From Pachypanchax playfairii (taxonomy: Eukaryota > Chordata > Actinopteri > Cyprinodontiformes > Aplocheilidae), in the NCBI GenBank assembly GCA_006937955.1, contig SSNP01000305.1, positions 2,244-66,243 of the forward strand: a DNA stretch of 64,000 nt, given 5' to 3'. The translations under genes and the position numbers were made by a program. Below, piece by piece: positions 1 to 8,689 of this stretch. The notes under the pieces were generated by a model. It was given only the letters and a program-made list of their open reading frames with translations, made no database searches and had not been told where the DNA came from. How positions within the stretch are numbered: the first letter of the stretch is position 1; every line of letters begins with the position of its first letter.

Positions 1-693
1 CCTTGCTGATGGAAGGAGGTTTTCACTCAAAATCTTACGATACATGGCCCCATTCATTCTTTCCTTTACACGGATCAGTCGTCCTGGTCCCCTTGCAGAA
101 AAACAGCCCAAAAGCATGATGTTTCCACCCCCATGCTTTACAGTAGGTATGGTGTTCTTTGGATCCAACTCAGCATTCTTTCCCCTCCAAACACGACAAG
201 TTGAGTTTCTACCAAAAAGTTCTATTTTGGTTTCATCTGACCATATGATGTTCTCCCAATCCTCTTCTGGATCATCCAAATGCTCTCTAGCAAACCGCAG
301 ACGGGCCTGGACGTGTCCTGGCTTCAGCAGGGGGACACGTCTGGCACTGCAGGATTTGAGTCCCTGGCGGCGTAGTGTGTTACTGATGGTAGCCTTTGTT
401 ACTTTGGTCCCAGTTCTCTGCAGGTCATTCACTAGGTCCCTCCGTGTGGTTCTGGGATTTTTGCTCACCGTTCTTGTGATCATTTTGACCCCACGGGGTG
501 AGATCTTGCGTGGAGCCCCAGATCGAGGGAGATTATCAGTGGTCTTGTATGTCTTCCATTTTCTAATAATTGCTCCCACAGTTGATTTCTTCACACCAAG
601 CTGCTTACCTATTGCAGATTCAGTCTTCCCAGCCTGGTGAAGGTCTACAATTTTGTTTCTGGTGTCCTTTGACAGCTCTTTGGTCTTGGCCAT
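1..693 (-). CDS. Tc1/mariner-family transposase, open but cut by the window edge
   Basis: This would be the DDE transposase that excises and reinserts the Tc1 element at TA dinucleotides in the nucleus. The frame starts at ATG 693-691 (MAKTKELSKDTRNK) and stays open for 231 codons to base 1 with no stop or frameshift. Roughly residues 5-50 form the first helix-turn-helix. SGAPRKISPRG near residue 68 is the linker between the two DNA-binding subdomains. WSDETKIELFG carries the first catalytic Asp at residue 153. The remaining catalytic residues lie beyond the edge, since the family is usually about 340 residues. An unbroken frame is uncommon among the decayed Tc1 copies of vertebrate genomes, so this copy may be young. 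Whether it is complete cannot be told here. Confidence 0.88.
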   Translation of the reverse strand, partial: MAKTKELSKDTRNKIVDLHQAGKTESAIGKQLGVKKSTVGAIIRKWKTYKTTDNLPRSGAPRKISPRGVKMITRTVSKNPRTTRRDLVNDLQRTGTKVTKATISNTLRRQGLKSCSARRVPLLKPGHVQARLRFAREHLDDPEEDWENIIWSDETKIELFGRNSTCRVWRGKNAELDPKNTIPTVKHGGGNIMLLGCFSARGPGRLIRVKERMNGAMYRKILSENLLPSAR

Positions 694-1058
694 AGTGGAG
701 TTTGGAGCGTGACTGTTTGAAGTTGTGGACAGGTGTCTTTTATACTGATAACGAGTTCACACAGGTGCCATTAATACAGGTAACGAGTGGAGGACCGAGG
801 AGCCTCTTAAAGAAGTTACAGGTCTGTGAAAGCCAGAAATCTTACTTGTTTGTTGGTGACCAAATACTTATTTTCCACCATAATTTGCAAATAAATTCTT
901 TAAAAATCAGACAATGTGATTTTCTGGATTTTTTTTCCTCATTTTGTCTCTCATAGTTGAGGTATACCTATGATGAAAATTACAGGCCTCTCTGATCTTT
1001 TTAAGTGGGAGAACTTACACAATTGGTGGCTGACTAAATACTTTTTTGCCCCACTGTA
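1..1058 (-). mobile_element. Tc1-like DNA transposon, 3' part beyond window
   Basis: The minus strand carries a transposase frame (1-693). Beyond it, toward 1058, is the terminal region of a Tc1-family element. Read inward from 1058 the end is TACAGTGGGGCAAAAAAGTA, a terminal sequence I recognise from fish Tc1-like elements, and the flanking TA at 1057-1058 fits the family's TA target site. A second block (about 850-880), with GGTGGAAAATAAGTATTTGG on the minus strand, resembles an inner copy of the terminal repeat. The other end lies outside the window. Confidence 0.9.
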
Positions 1059-2457
1059 CATGTCCGTGGATGTCCGTTTCAGCCAAGCCACTATCAGAGG
1101 AGATGACACAATGCAGATTAAGCCGATCAGCTCCTCAAACATCTCACGGTATTTTTCAATATATATCATTTTTACTTTGCGTGTCGACTGCGACATTCCC
1201 GCGCTGTCGCACATGAAATTACGTCTTTTATGTCACAACAAGAAAAATAATAAGAAATAGAACGCAGTGTCTCGTAGCAGCCGGCAGAACGTGAAGGTCG
1301 ACATGGCGGAGAATCCAAATAAACAGCCGAGAGATACTTATCGGGAAGTGGATCCTACCACGAAAAAAAAAAATAATTCCTGGACGTTCGGCAGAGGGAC
1401 TATTGGCTAAGAAGGAAAGTGACCGAAGGAGAAGGCAAACGCGAATTTGTATCGGCGTCGCTTTTCCTCGGTGGAGAGAAGAGATCTGGCTGATGTTCAC
1501 GGGTGCATAAGTGGTCCGCAGGTCCGCACACACTGTCAAAATATAAAATGCGCACCAGATGAAACCCAGAGCGCCGAAGTTCCAGCTGATCAGCTGATTC
1601 TGTCTCTATCTGTGTCAGTTTGTGTCTGTCAGTTTGCCAGTGTAACGGTTTTTCAGTCAGTCAGATCAGAGCAGCTCACTGCAGGATTCTGCATTGTGTC
1701 AAAACTGAAAAAATTCACTGAATAAGACAAATAGATCATTGTGGCCCCAACAGCTGACTAATAAATTTCAACACCAAACTGTTAAATGTAGATTAAAGTG
1801 AACAATCAAACCTGTAAACAATCCAACCTGAACTCTGAAGGTTTTTTTACCAGTATTTTTATATTTTACTGGTTTCTCTTGATTTTTTCAACAATGAAAT
1901 GATATTTATTGAAACAAATATAGAGCCAGGTAAAGTAAACAGACTGAATTTGAAGCTTGATTAAGACAGATACCGGTTGGAATAACAACGGCAGAGATAA
2001 AGCGGTGGCAGCTGGGCTTGCGTCATATGGAAGTGCCAGCTTTATTGTTGTAATGACGCAAAAATTCCGCTAGGGGGCGACAGAAGTTACAGAAGTTACG
2101 CACTCCAGCTTTAATGTAATTTAAAATACATCTATTTGTCTGTTTGTGCGCGCGTGTGTATCTATGTGTGAATGTGCTGTTTTTCTTCGGGCGATTAACC
2201 AGTGGAACATAAAAATTTACACTTGAGGTTTCTGGGCATCAGTAGTAAGAAATAGAAATCCAGACTAAATATTAATTTGCATATAAACAGAGGAAAAATT
2301 ATCCTAACAAAGACAGGAAAGGAATCCCTTTTCTCCCTCTCCAGCAGATATTATTACGTTCAGGTTTAAATCAGCAGTTTCAGTTTGTAGTCTGAACTGA
2401 GAATTTACAGAAACACACTGAATGATGAGACACAATCCGGAGTCGGGGTTCAGCTTA
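1059..2457. other. Gene-free stretch, probably old repeats
   Basis: I see no exon homologous to a known gene. Around 2065-2115 there is an 'agggggcgacagaagttac' block followed by 'cactccagctttaa', which looks like the end of a TTAA-type fish MITE, but I could not find its partner end. The missing downstream exons of the fbxo10 remnant would be expected here on the minus strand and I do not see them. Confidence 0.4.
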
Positions 2458-3228
2458 AGCCGGGCGGACACTGTGCGATTTTAGAAATCTGACTGTCGGG
2501 GAAATGCTCCCACTGCACGACTGGGTTTGTCACTCGTACTCTATTTGACCCTATGACATATGTACTCATACTGTACGACTGCTGTCAGCCACGATTATTG
2601 ACAACCACGACTACTTTTCTGCGTCAGTTGGTGTGTGACGGCACGACGTGCTCGAGTGTGAACAACGAAAAACAAAGGTTCCTAGTTCCTATGACAGCCA
2701 CAGCGTGCCTGACAACAAGATGGCGAGCAGGCAGAAAGTTGTTGCAGTTGTGTGCGCTGAAACTAAAAAAAAGAAAGAAAGGTTTTGGGTATTTGAATGA
2801 CTGAGGAAACGTGGTCGTGATGTCCATCCTTCAGCAGGAGCTTGAGGTAACGTTAATGTTAAACTATATATTGTTTTAGAGTAGCTATGATAGTTTCACA
2901 TTAGCATTAGTCAGCCCATGTTGCTCCACCGGTGTGTTCTGCGCAGGTGCTAATGTAGAATTGTGACGTAACACCGCTGTAACACCATGCACTGTACGAG
3001 CTACGGTGAAAATTTCTGACATGCCAGAAGTTTGATCGGGAGGTCACGGCATTATCGTTAGAACGTAGCAGCAATTAATCCTTCCTCGTGAGTGTTCTCA
3101 CACTGTACGGCTTACGACCTTCCGACCGGACATCCCGACGCTACGATGTTTCCACGATGACGCAGCGTGGTCTGTGACGGCAAAATTGTGGTGAAATCCC
3201 CTCGAAATCGCACAGTGTCCGCCCAGCA
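2458..3228. mobile_element. PIF/Harbinger-like nonautonomous element with TTA target duplication
   Basis: A perfect 20 bp inverted repeat (GGGCGGACACTGTGCGATTT at 2462-2481 and its complement at 3205-3224) bounds about 770 bp. TTA lies just outside each end (2455-2457 and 3229-3231), the 3 bp duplication typical of PIF/Harbinger. The plus strand at 2719-2850 begins MASRQKVVAVV and continues KKKKERFWV, then becomes interrupted. This resembles the start of a Harbinger-type transposase exon, so the element is probably a decayed or internally deleted copy. Its right end lies four bases inside an intron of the fbxo10 remnant. Confidence 0.7.
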
Positions 3229-3232
3229 TTAC

Positions 3233-3369
3233 CTCACCACAGGATAACCACCGAAGAGAATATACACGCCGGCTTCCTTGTTGTTACAGATCAAGTTGCT
3301 CCGAATCGAACCTTTCCCGTTGCAAAGGACAACAACCCCTCAACGCAAGCTGCTGTGTATCTTGTTGTA
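3233..3369 (-). pseudogene. fbxo10: fbxo10 remnant, exon D
   Basis: This exon is also 137 bp, from a ttttccacag acceptor to a GTAATG donor. It reads YNKIHSSLR, a TGA stop (3342-3340), then GVVVLCNGKGSIRSN and NNKEAGVYILFGGYPVV, matching the next beta-helix turns of FBXO10. The donor GTAA bases coincide with the TTA target duplication of the adjacent Harbinger element. Confidence 0.82.
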
Positions 3370-3549
3370 CTGTGGAAAACAGAAAAGCACCAAACTGGAA
3401 CCATTTCACTAAAGTTTTCCTCTTATTTTCTCTCCAAACGTTTTATTCTAAATGAAATTCAAGTTTCTAATTAATAAGAAACAACAAACTATAATTTCTG
3501 AGTAAGAAAAGACAGCTGACAAACAGCAACGTCCTGGTCCCAGATCTAC

Positions 3550-3686
3550 CAGAATAATGGGGTTAGCGCCTTTTTGGATGTCCAGACACTCCGTTCGAGT
3601 GGATGTTGTTTTCTGCGATGAGCGGACAGGCACAGAAACACGTCGGCCGCGCGACACTCACACACCTTGTTTCTCTGCAGCACGAT
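3550..3686 (-). pseudogene. fbxo10: fbxo10 remnant, exon C
   Basis: A 137 bp segment lies between a cgcttcag acceptor and a GTAGAT donor. It matches FBXO10 beta-helix sequence only if the frame is changed twice: VLQRNKVCECRAADVFLCL, then LIAENNIHSNGVS, then LDIQKGANPIIL. Two small indels therefore disable it. Confidence 0.8.
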
Positions 3687-3824
3687 CTGAAGCGGAGGAG
3701 AAAGACGGAGCTCAAGTAACAGCTTCGTTATAAACTGCTGCAACTTCTTGAACTCGATAATTAAAATCCCACTGAAACACGCACAGCCTGGTTAGACACC
3801 AAACGTTCTGATGAGGTTCTTTAC

Positions 3825-4466
3825 CGTGGAGTTCTGGATACAGTTAACAGCGTAGTTCAACCCACGGAATACGTTTTCCTCCAGACGAGCTTGTCCATAG
3901 TTTGACAAGTGGACACCGCCATTCCCGTTCCTGAAGAGGCACCGCCTGACGATACAGCCGAGGACTGACGAGGCCAGCATCTGAGCTTCTGGATCTCTGT
4001 CTAGTTCCTGCTGAAGGGTCAGGGGTTCAGGGGTCACCGACGGAAAGTCAGGAAAGGAGGCAAGTGGCATCTAGCCGTCTGCTCGAGGCTTGAGTAAATG
4101 AGAGATGCTGTGATTTTCACATGGGATTTTGTAATCCATTGTAACGAGTTTTTTATTGTCTTTACTTCCATCTTGTTTTACTTCCTCTCCCTCACTGTGC
4201 TCACCATCACTCCAGCCATCTTCTATAACGGTGCGCTGACAAACTGCATCTTCACCTGTCCTTCTCTTCCAGTCCTCTATGCCCATGTACTCCTTTTTAA
4301 AGCCACTCGAAGGGTCTGGCTGCTTCGTGGAGCCGCGCCCAAGGTTGTTGGGAGAGCTGTATAGGAACGTCCTGGCCAGGGCAGCCAAATGATTACAAGC
4401 CCAGTTTCTTTCTGACACCTGGGAACCTGCTGCTGTTTTGTCTGTTCTATTGGCATTTTTTCGGAT
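3825..4466 (-). pseudogene. fbxo10: fbxo10 remnant, exon B, 3' piece
   Basis: This continues the interrupted exon in the same frame after removal of the LINE and one copy of the target duplication. It contains SERNWACNHLAALA, a low-complexity acidic stretch, a TAG stop at 4073-4071 and then LQQELDRDPEAQMLASSV, RRCLFRNGNGGVHL and NYAVNCIQNST up to a GTAAAG donor. The beta-helix part is very well preserved, while the linker carries the stop. Confidence 0.9.
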
Positions 4467-4621
4467 TTCCACTGATTTACTGTCATTTTTTGCCTTAATA
4501 GTTCATAAGCACTACTCTCTTAGCTGTTCTGCACTCCTGTCTTAAGGGAATCTTTGGTTTTAACTTCTCTTAGCTCTTATTTTTATAATACTGTTCGTTA
4601 GCTAGCCCAGCTTAGCTTAGC

Positions 4622-5557
4622 ATGGCTTCTCTTTCACCGTCTCCTGCCTTGACCTTTTCTGTGTGTCAGATGTTTAGTTATTCCTCTGCCTTTACTGATA
4701 ATGGTACGTGTAACAAATGTAGTTTATTTGTAGCTTTGGAGGAGAGGCTGTCTGTTTTGGAATCGTGGCTCCGTGCTTTCGAGACTCCAGCAGTTAGTCA
4801 GGTTCCTTTAGCGAGCACGGAGCCACTGAGACTAGCTCCCCTTAGCCGTCCTCCGGCAAATCCCGAGCAGCCGGGAGCCCAGGCCGGCTGGGTGACGGTC
4901 AGAAGGAAGCATAGTTCTAAGCAGCCCCCGGTTCACCATACATGTTTCAAACCGTTTCTCCCCACTCAGCGACACACCCGCTGAGAAACAGACTCTGGTT
5001 ATTGGCAGCTCCGTAGTCTGAAACGTGGCATTAGAGACACCAGCAACCATAGTCAAATGCCTTCCGGGGGCCAGAGCGGGCGACATAGAAGGCTACCTGA
5101 AACTGCTGCGTAAGCATAAATACAGTAAGTTTGTTATTCACGTCGGCAGTAATGACACCCGGTTACGCCAATCAGAGGTCACTAAGGTTAATGTTGCTTC
5201 GGTGTGTAATTTTGCAAAAACGTCATTGGATAAAGTTGCTCCTCTGAAAATGAAGGTAATCAGCCAGAGGAGGCGTGCTCCTTGGTTTAATTTAGAGCTG
5301 CGTATGCTAAAAAGAACTTCAAGAAAGTTAGAAAGGAAATGGCGTTCCACTAAGCTAGAAGAAGTTTATTTATCTTGGAGAGATAGTCTGCTCATATACA
5401 AAAGAGCCCTTCGCAGGGTTAGAACTGAGTATTACTCACCCCTCATAGAGGAGAACAGGAACAATCCCAGGTTTCTGTTTAGTACTGTAGCCAGATTAAT
5501 AAAAAACCCAACTTCTGTTGCATGGTGTATCCCTGTAACCCTCAGTAGTGATGACTT
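4622..5557 (+). pseudogene. L2 LINE ORF1/ORF2 deletion fusion
   Basis: ATG at 4622 opens a 120-residue frame containing a CNKC pair and a heptad-like LEERLSVLESWLRAF segment, which ends at 4984. The adjacent frame from about 4985 continues with the esterase-like domain, so a frameshift lies near 4975. After VCNFAKTS (5218) the sequence switches to the post-endonuclease part of ORF2 (RRRAPWFNLELRMLKR, FLFSTVARLIKN). The protein is therefore a nonfunctional fusion, broken again by the insertion at 5558. Confidence 0.75.
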
Positions 5558-5655
5558 ACTACTACTACTAATACTACTACTACTACTGTAATTTAGCAGA
5601 CGCTTTTATCCAAAGCGACTTACATTGAGAGAACATACAAGCAAGAAATCATGGA
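5558..5655 (-). mobile_element. 98 bp 3' tail of a second LINE family nested in the L2 LINE
   Basis: This segment starts with a TAC trinucleotide run and then reads, on the minus strand, cttgtatgttctctcaatg, then agtcgctttggataaaagcg, then tctgctaaat. It is nearly identical to the 3' end of the LINE at 50510-50600, including the (AGT)n tail. ACTT occurs on both sides (5554-5557 and 5656-5659) as a likely short target duplication. It replaces the continuous host frame between SSDD and the FMEFFTNKI block. Confidence 0.85.
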
Positions 5656-7349
5656 ACTTCATGGAATTCTTTACTAATAAAATAGATTCAATTAGAGAAA
5701 AAATCTATGTCCTTCCCACTGTTGTCTCTGGTTCGTTGTCCAGTGAAGCAGCTTTAGAATCTGAATCATGTTTAGACAGTTTCTGTCCAGCTGATCTTAA
5801 TGAGTTAACACAAATTATAGCTTCTTCTAAACCATCTACATGTATGTTGGATCTTGTTCCAATCAGACTTTTTAAAGATGTCTTCCCATTGATTAACACA
5901 TGGATATTGGACATGATCAATATGTCTTTAATGAATGGATATGTGCCTAAGGCCTTTAAGGTTGCTGTTATTAAACCTTTACTTAAGAAACCTGATCTTG
6001 ATCCAGGATCTCCAGGTAATTATCGACCTATATCCAATTTACCCTTCATCTAAAAAATTCTAGAAAAGATAGTTGCAAACCAGTTATGTGATCATCTACA
6101 CAGTAATAATCTTTTTGAAGAGTTCCAGTCAGGATTTAGAGCTCATCATAGCACTGAAACAGCACTGGTGAAAGTTTCTAATGATATTCTCATGGCCTCA
6201 GACAGTGGACTTGTGTCTGTACTTGTCCTGTTAGATCTCAGTGCTGTGTTTGATTCTATAGATCATCAGATCCTATTAAAGAGGCTTGAATATGATATTG
6301 GGATTCAGGGAACTGCATTAAAGTGGTTTGAATCATATTTAACTGAAAGATTCCAGTTTGTTCATGTAAATAATGAATCTTCTTCATATACCAGAGTCAG
6401 TCATGGAGTTCCTCAGGGTTCAGTGCTTGGACCAATCCTCTTTACTATATATATGTTACTGCTTGGTAAAATTATTAGACAACATGGTATAAAATTCAAT
6501 TTTTATGCTGATGATACTCAGTTATATCTATCAATGAAGCCTGATGAGACCAACCAGCTGCAGAGATTACAAGCTTGTCTTAATGATGTAAAACGGTGGA
6601 TGACGCTTAATTTTTTGCTTTTAAATTCAGACAAGACAGAGGTTGTGACTTTTGGGCCCGAGAATCTTAGGAACAAGTTGTGTAGTCAGTCATCAACGTT
6701 GGATGACATTAATTTGGCCTCCAACAAGAAGGTAAAAAACCAGGGTGTTATCTTTGACCAGGACATGTCCTTAGGTTCTCATATAAAGCATGTTACCAGG
6801 ACAGCCTACTTCCACCTGCGTAATGTTGCTAAAATTAGGAGCATTTTGAATCAAAGAGATGCAGAAACTTTAGTTCATGCATTTATTACTTCTAGACTTG
6901 ATTACTGTAATTCATTGTTATCAGGGTGTTCTAATAATGCTGTTAAAGGCCTCCAGCTGATCCAAAATGCTGCTGCCAGAGTTCTGATGAGAGTTAGGAG
7001 AGATCATATTTCTCCTGTTTTAGCATCACTTCATTGGCTCCCTGTAAGGTCTAGAATAAAGTTTAAGGTTTTACTTTTGACGTATAAGGCCTTGAACAAC
7101 CAAGCTGCAGCTTATATTAAAGATCTTATTGTTCCATATGCTCCTAACAGAGCACTTCGCTCTCAGACTGCAGGTCTGCTTGTAGTTCCTAGAGTTTCTA
7201 AAAGTAGAATGGGAGGAAGAGCTTTTAGTTATCAGGCTCCTCTTCTGTGGAACCAGCTTCCACTTTTTATCCGTGAGGCAGACACCTTGTGTAGTTTTAA
7301 GAATAGACTTAAAACTTTCCTTTTTACACAATCCTATAGTCAGGGTTAG
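5656..7349 (+). pseudogene. L2 LINE reverse transcriptase region, one in-frame stop
   Basis: The reverse transcriptase copies LINE RNA at the target site. The frame runs through FFTNKIDSIREKI, PGNYRPISNLPFI, an in-frame TAA (6051-6053), KILEKIVANQL, FQSGFRAHHSTETAL, LLDLSAVFDSIDH, GVPQGSVLGPILF and the catalytic FYADDTQLYLS (about 6500-6532). It ends with the C-terminal LDYCNSLLSG, LIQNAAARVL and LHWLPVRSRIKF blocks at 7349. Apart from the single stop the 565-codon stretch is open, so the element is fairly young. The stop, the nested insertion and the ORF1 deletion make it inactive. Confidence 0.88.
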
Positions 7350-7884
7350 CTTGGGTTCTCCTGAGCTTTCTCTTTAGTTATGCTGCTATAGGTTTAGACT
7401 GCCGGAGGACATACTGACCACATTTCTTCATTCTGCTGTCTTTTACTCTGGCTGCCTCTGAGGAGGACATATCTCACATAAACAATGAAATATTCCCACT
7501 AGAGTCATCAAATTGTTATTGCTTTGATTGCTACTGCTGCCATTAACTGTTTCTCTGTTTATCTTTCTATAGACATGACGATTGGCCAAAATCTATCAAT
7601 GTTTGTGTCTCTTTCCTGTCAGCCAGACCCCAGTCGGCTAAGGCAGAAGGCCGCCCATCCTGAGCCGGGTTCTGCTAGAGGTTTCATCCTGTTAAAAGGG
7701 AGTCGTTCCTCTCCACTGTCGCCAATCGTGCTTGCTCAGGATGGGGGATTGTGCTGAAATAACAATTCAGCCCAATCGGCTGGTTCCTTAGATATAAATG
7801 TTTTATTATTAATTGGTTGATTTTTCTGTGAAGTGCCTTGAAATGACTTTGTCATGAACTGGCGCTTTATAAATAAACTTGACC

Positions 7885-8079
7885 TTCCACAGTCACAGAA
7901 GCTGTGTCACTTTCTGAGAAATCACAGCTGTCCAACAAGCTGAGGACAACACCCAGCAAATGGATGGAGCTGCCTTGTGAAAAGGAACAAAAACGTGCCT
8001 GGCAGGTCCCAGGACCCTTAATTTGTAGCTGGGCTCCCTCAAAGTTGCAGTTGTCTAGCTGGACGTGACCCCAAGACGT
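7885..8079 (-). pseudogene. fbxo10: fbxo10 remnant, exon B, 5' piece
   Basis: The acceptor ctctcctctag lies at 8080 and is followed by TSWGHVQLDNCNFEGAQ and GPGTCQARFCSFSQG, then DSCDFSESDTASVTVE. The frame is open for 65 codons and then runs into the antisense L2 LINE. The six bases GTGGAA at the break are repeated at 4472-4467 on the other side of the LINE. Confidence 0.9.
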
Positions 8080-8163
8080 CTAGAGGAGAGAGAAAGGAGA
8101 CTGGTGTTTGACAGTTTCAACAGCTAAGACATGATCTGATTATGAAAGCAACATAATATTGAA

Positions 8164-8220
8164 AAATGAAAAATACTTTATTGAATTTCCCTTCTGGGAT
8201 TAATAAAGTATTTTTCATTT
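8164..8220. repeat. Perfect 19 bp inverted repeat around a LINE-tail motif
   Basis: aaatgaaaaatactttatt (8164-8182) is exactly complementary to 8202-8220, with a 19-base loop containing 'ttcccttctggga'. The right half is the 'gggattaataaagtattttt' tail that ends the Rex1/Babar-like LINE fragments elsewhere in this window. It lies in an intron of the fbxo10 remnant. Confidence 0.7.
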
Positions 8221-8243
8221 CATTTCATAAGCTTTTACATCAC

Positions 8244-8461
8244 CTTGTACACAACAGTGGAGAACCAGGGTGGTATCAACACCAGGTTACACAGTCTGGC
8301 TGTAGGACACTGCTGCTCAATGCAAACCAGAATGGTCACCTCACCCAGTCGGCCCAGACCAACCAGCTCCACAGGCACTTTCAGTGACGCCTCAGCCTAC
8401 TCCTCATACACCCCTGGATGAAGAACCACTCGGTCATATGGTCCCACGCTACGCCATAAGT
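8244..8461 (-). pseudogene. fbxo10: fbxo10 remnant, exon A
   Basis: Read on the minus strand, an acceptor (cttgttcag) precedes a segment translating to PYDRVVLHPGVYEE, a TAG stop, then LKVPVELVGLGRLGEV and CPTARLCNLV, ending VVYK at a GTGATG donor. This matches the FBXO10 segment just after the F-box region. The stop within this exon is enough to kill the reading frame. Confidence 0.85.
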
Positions 8462-8689
8462 CTGAACAAGATCAAGAGTATGACAATAGTGAGCTGGTTT
8501 GTTTACACTTTGAGAGAAACCAACTGAATCCAAAAGATTAAAAGCTATCAAACTATCGGGCTTTTAGGTCGAATTAGCCAATAGCAGATCTGCATTGCCA
8601 AAGGGAAGAACTGAATTTAGCCAATAAACACAGAAAGTAACTTCATGAAGGGCGATTTTTTAAGCGCCCCAAACCACGTTTAAATACCG

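Larger units (their letters stand above)
4473..7884 (+). mobile_element. L2-clade LINE inserted in an fbxo10 exon
   Basis: The element is flanked by TTCCAC on both sides (4467-4472 and 7885-7890), a short target-site duplication. The 5' part is a noncoding leader, then an ORF1 start at 4622. The SGNH/esterase-like domain (TLVIGSS, GARAGDIEGYL, VIHVGSNDTR) is followed at about 5230 by a jump directly into the end of the endonuclease region, so an internal deletion removed the rest of ORF1 and most of the endonuclease. The reverse transcriptase and C-terminal region (5625-7349) follow. The 3' end near 7840-7884 has the 'ggcgctttataaataaa' tail typical of fish L2. It is antisense to the gene it interrupts. 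Confidence 0.9.
3233..8461 (-). pseudogene. fbxo10: fbxo10 (F-box only protein 10) remnant, four exons
   Basis: Intact FBXO10 is the substrate receptor of an SCF ubiquitin ligase, with an N-terminal F-box and a long right-handed beta-helix of PbH1 repeats. Here four consecutive exons of the region after the F-box are recognisable on the minus strand (8461-8244, 8079-7885 joined to 4466-3825, 3686-3550, 3369-3233), all with AG acceptors and GT donors. Residue runs such as LVGLGRLGEV, GHVQLDNCNFE, LQQELDRDPEAQMLASSV, RRCLFRNG and NNKEAGVYIL follow the family in order. Lesions: TAG after GVYEE in the first exon, TAG at 4073-4071, two frameshifts in the third exon, TGA at 3342-3340, and a 3.4 kb LINE inside the second exon. 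The F-box exon and the C-terminal exons were not found. Because introns are kept it is not a retrocopy. It is a dead gene or a dead duplicate. Confidence 0.9.

Noticed and set aside
44..640. 198-residue plus-strand open frame
   Set aside because: Antisense shadow of the Tc1 transposase, which is clearly coded on the minus strand.
3792..4472. fbxo10 as a live single-exon or retroposed gene
   Set aside because: Splice acceptors and donors flank the segments, and an in-frame TAG, frameshifts in neighbouring exons and a LINE insertion rule out a functional product.
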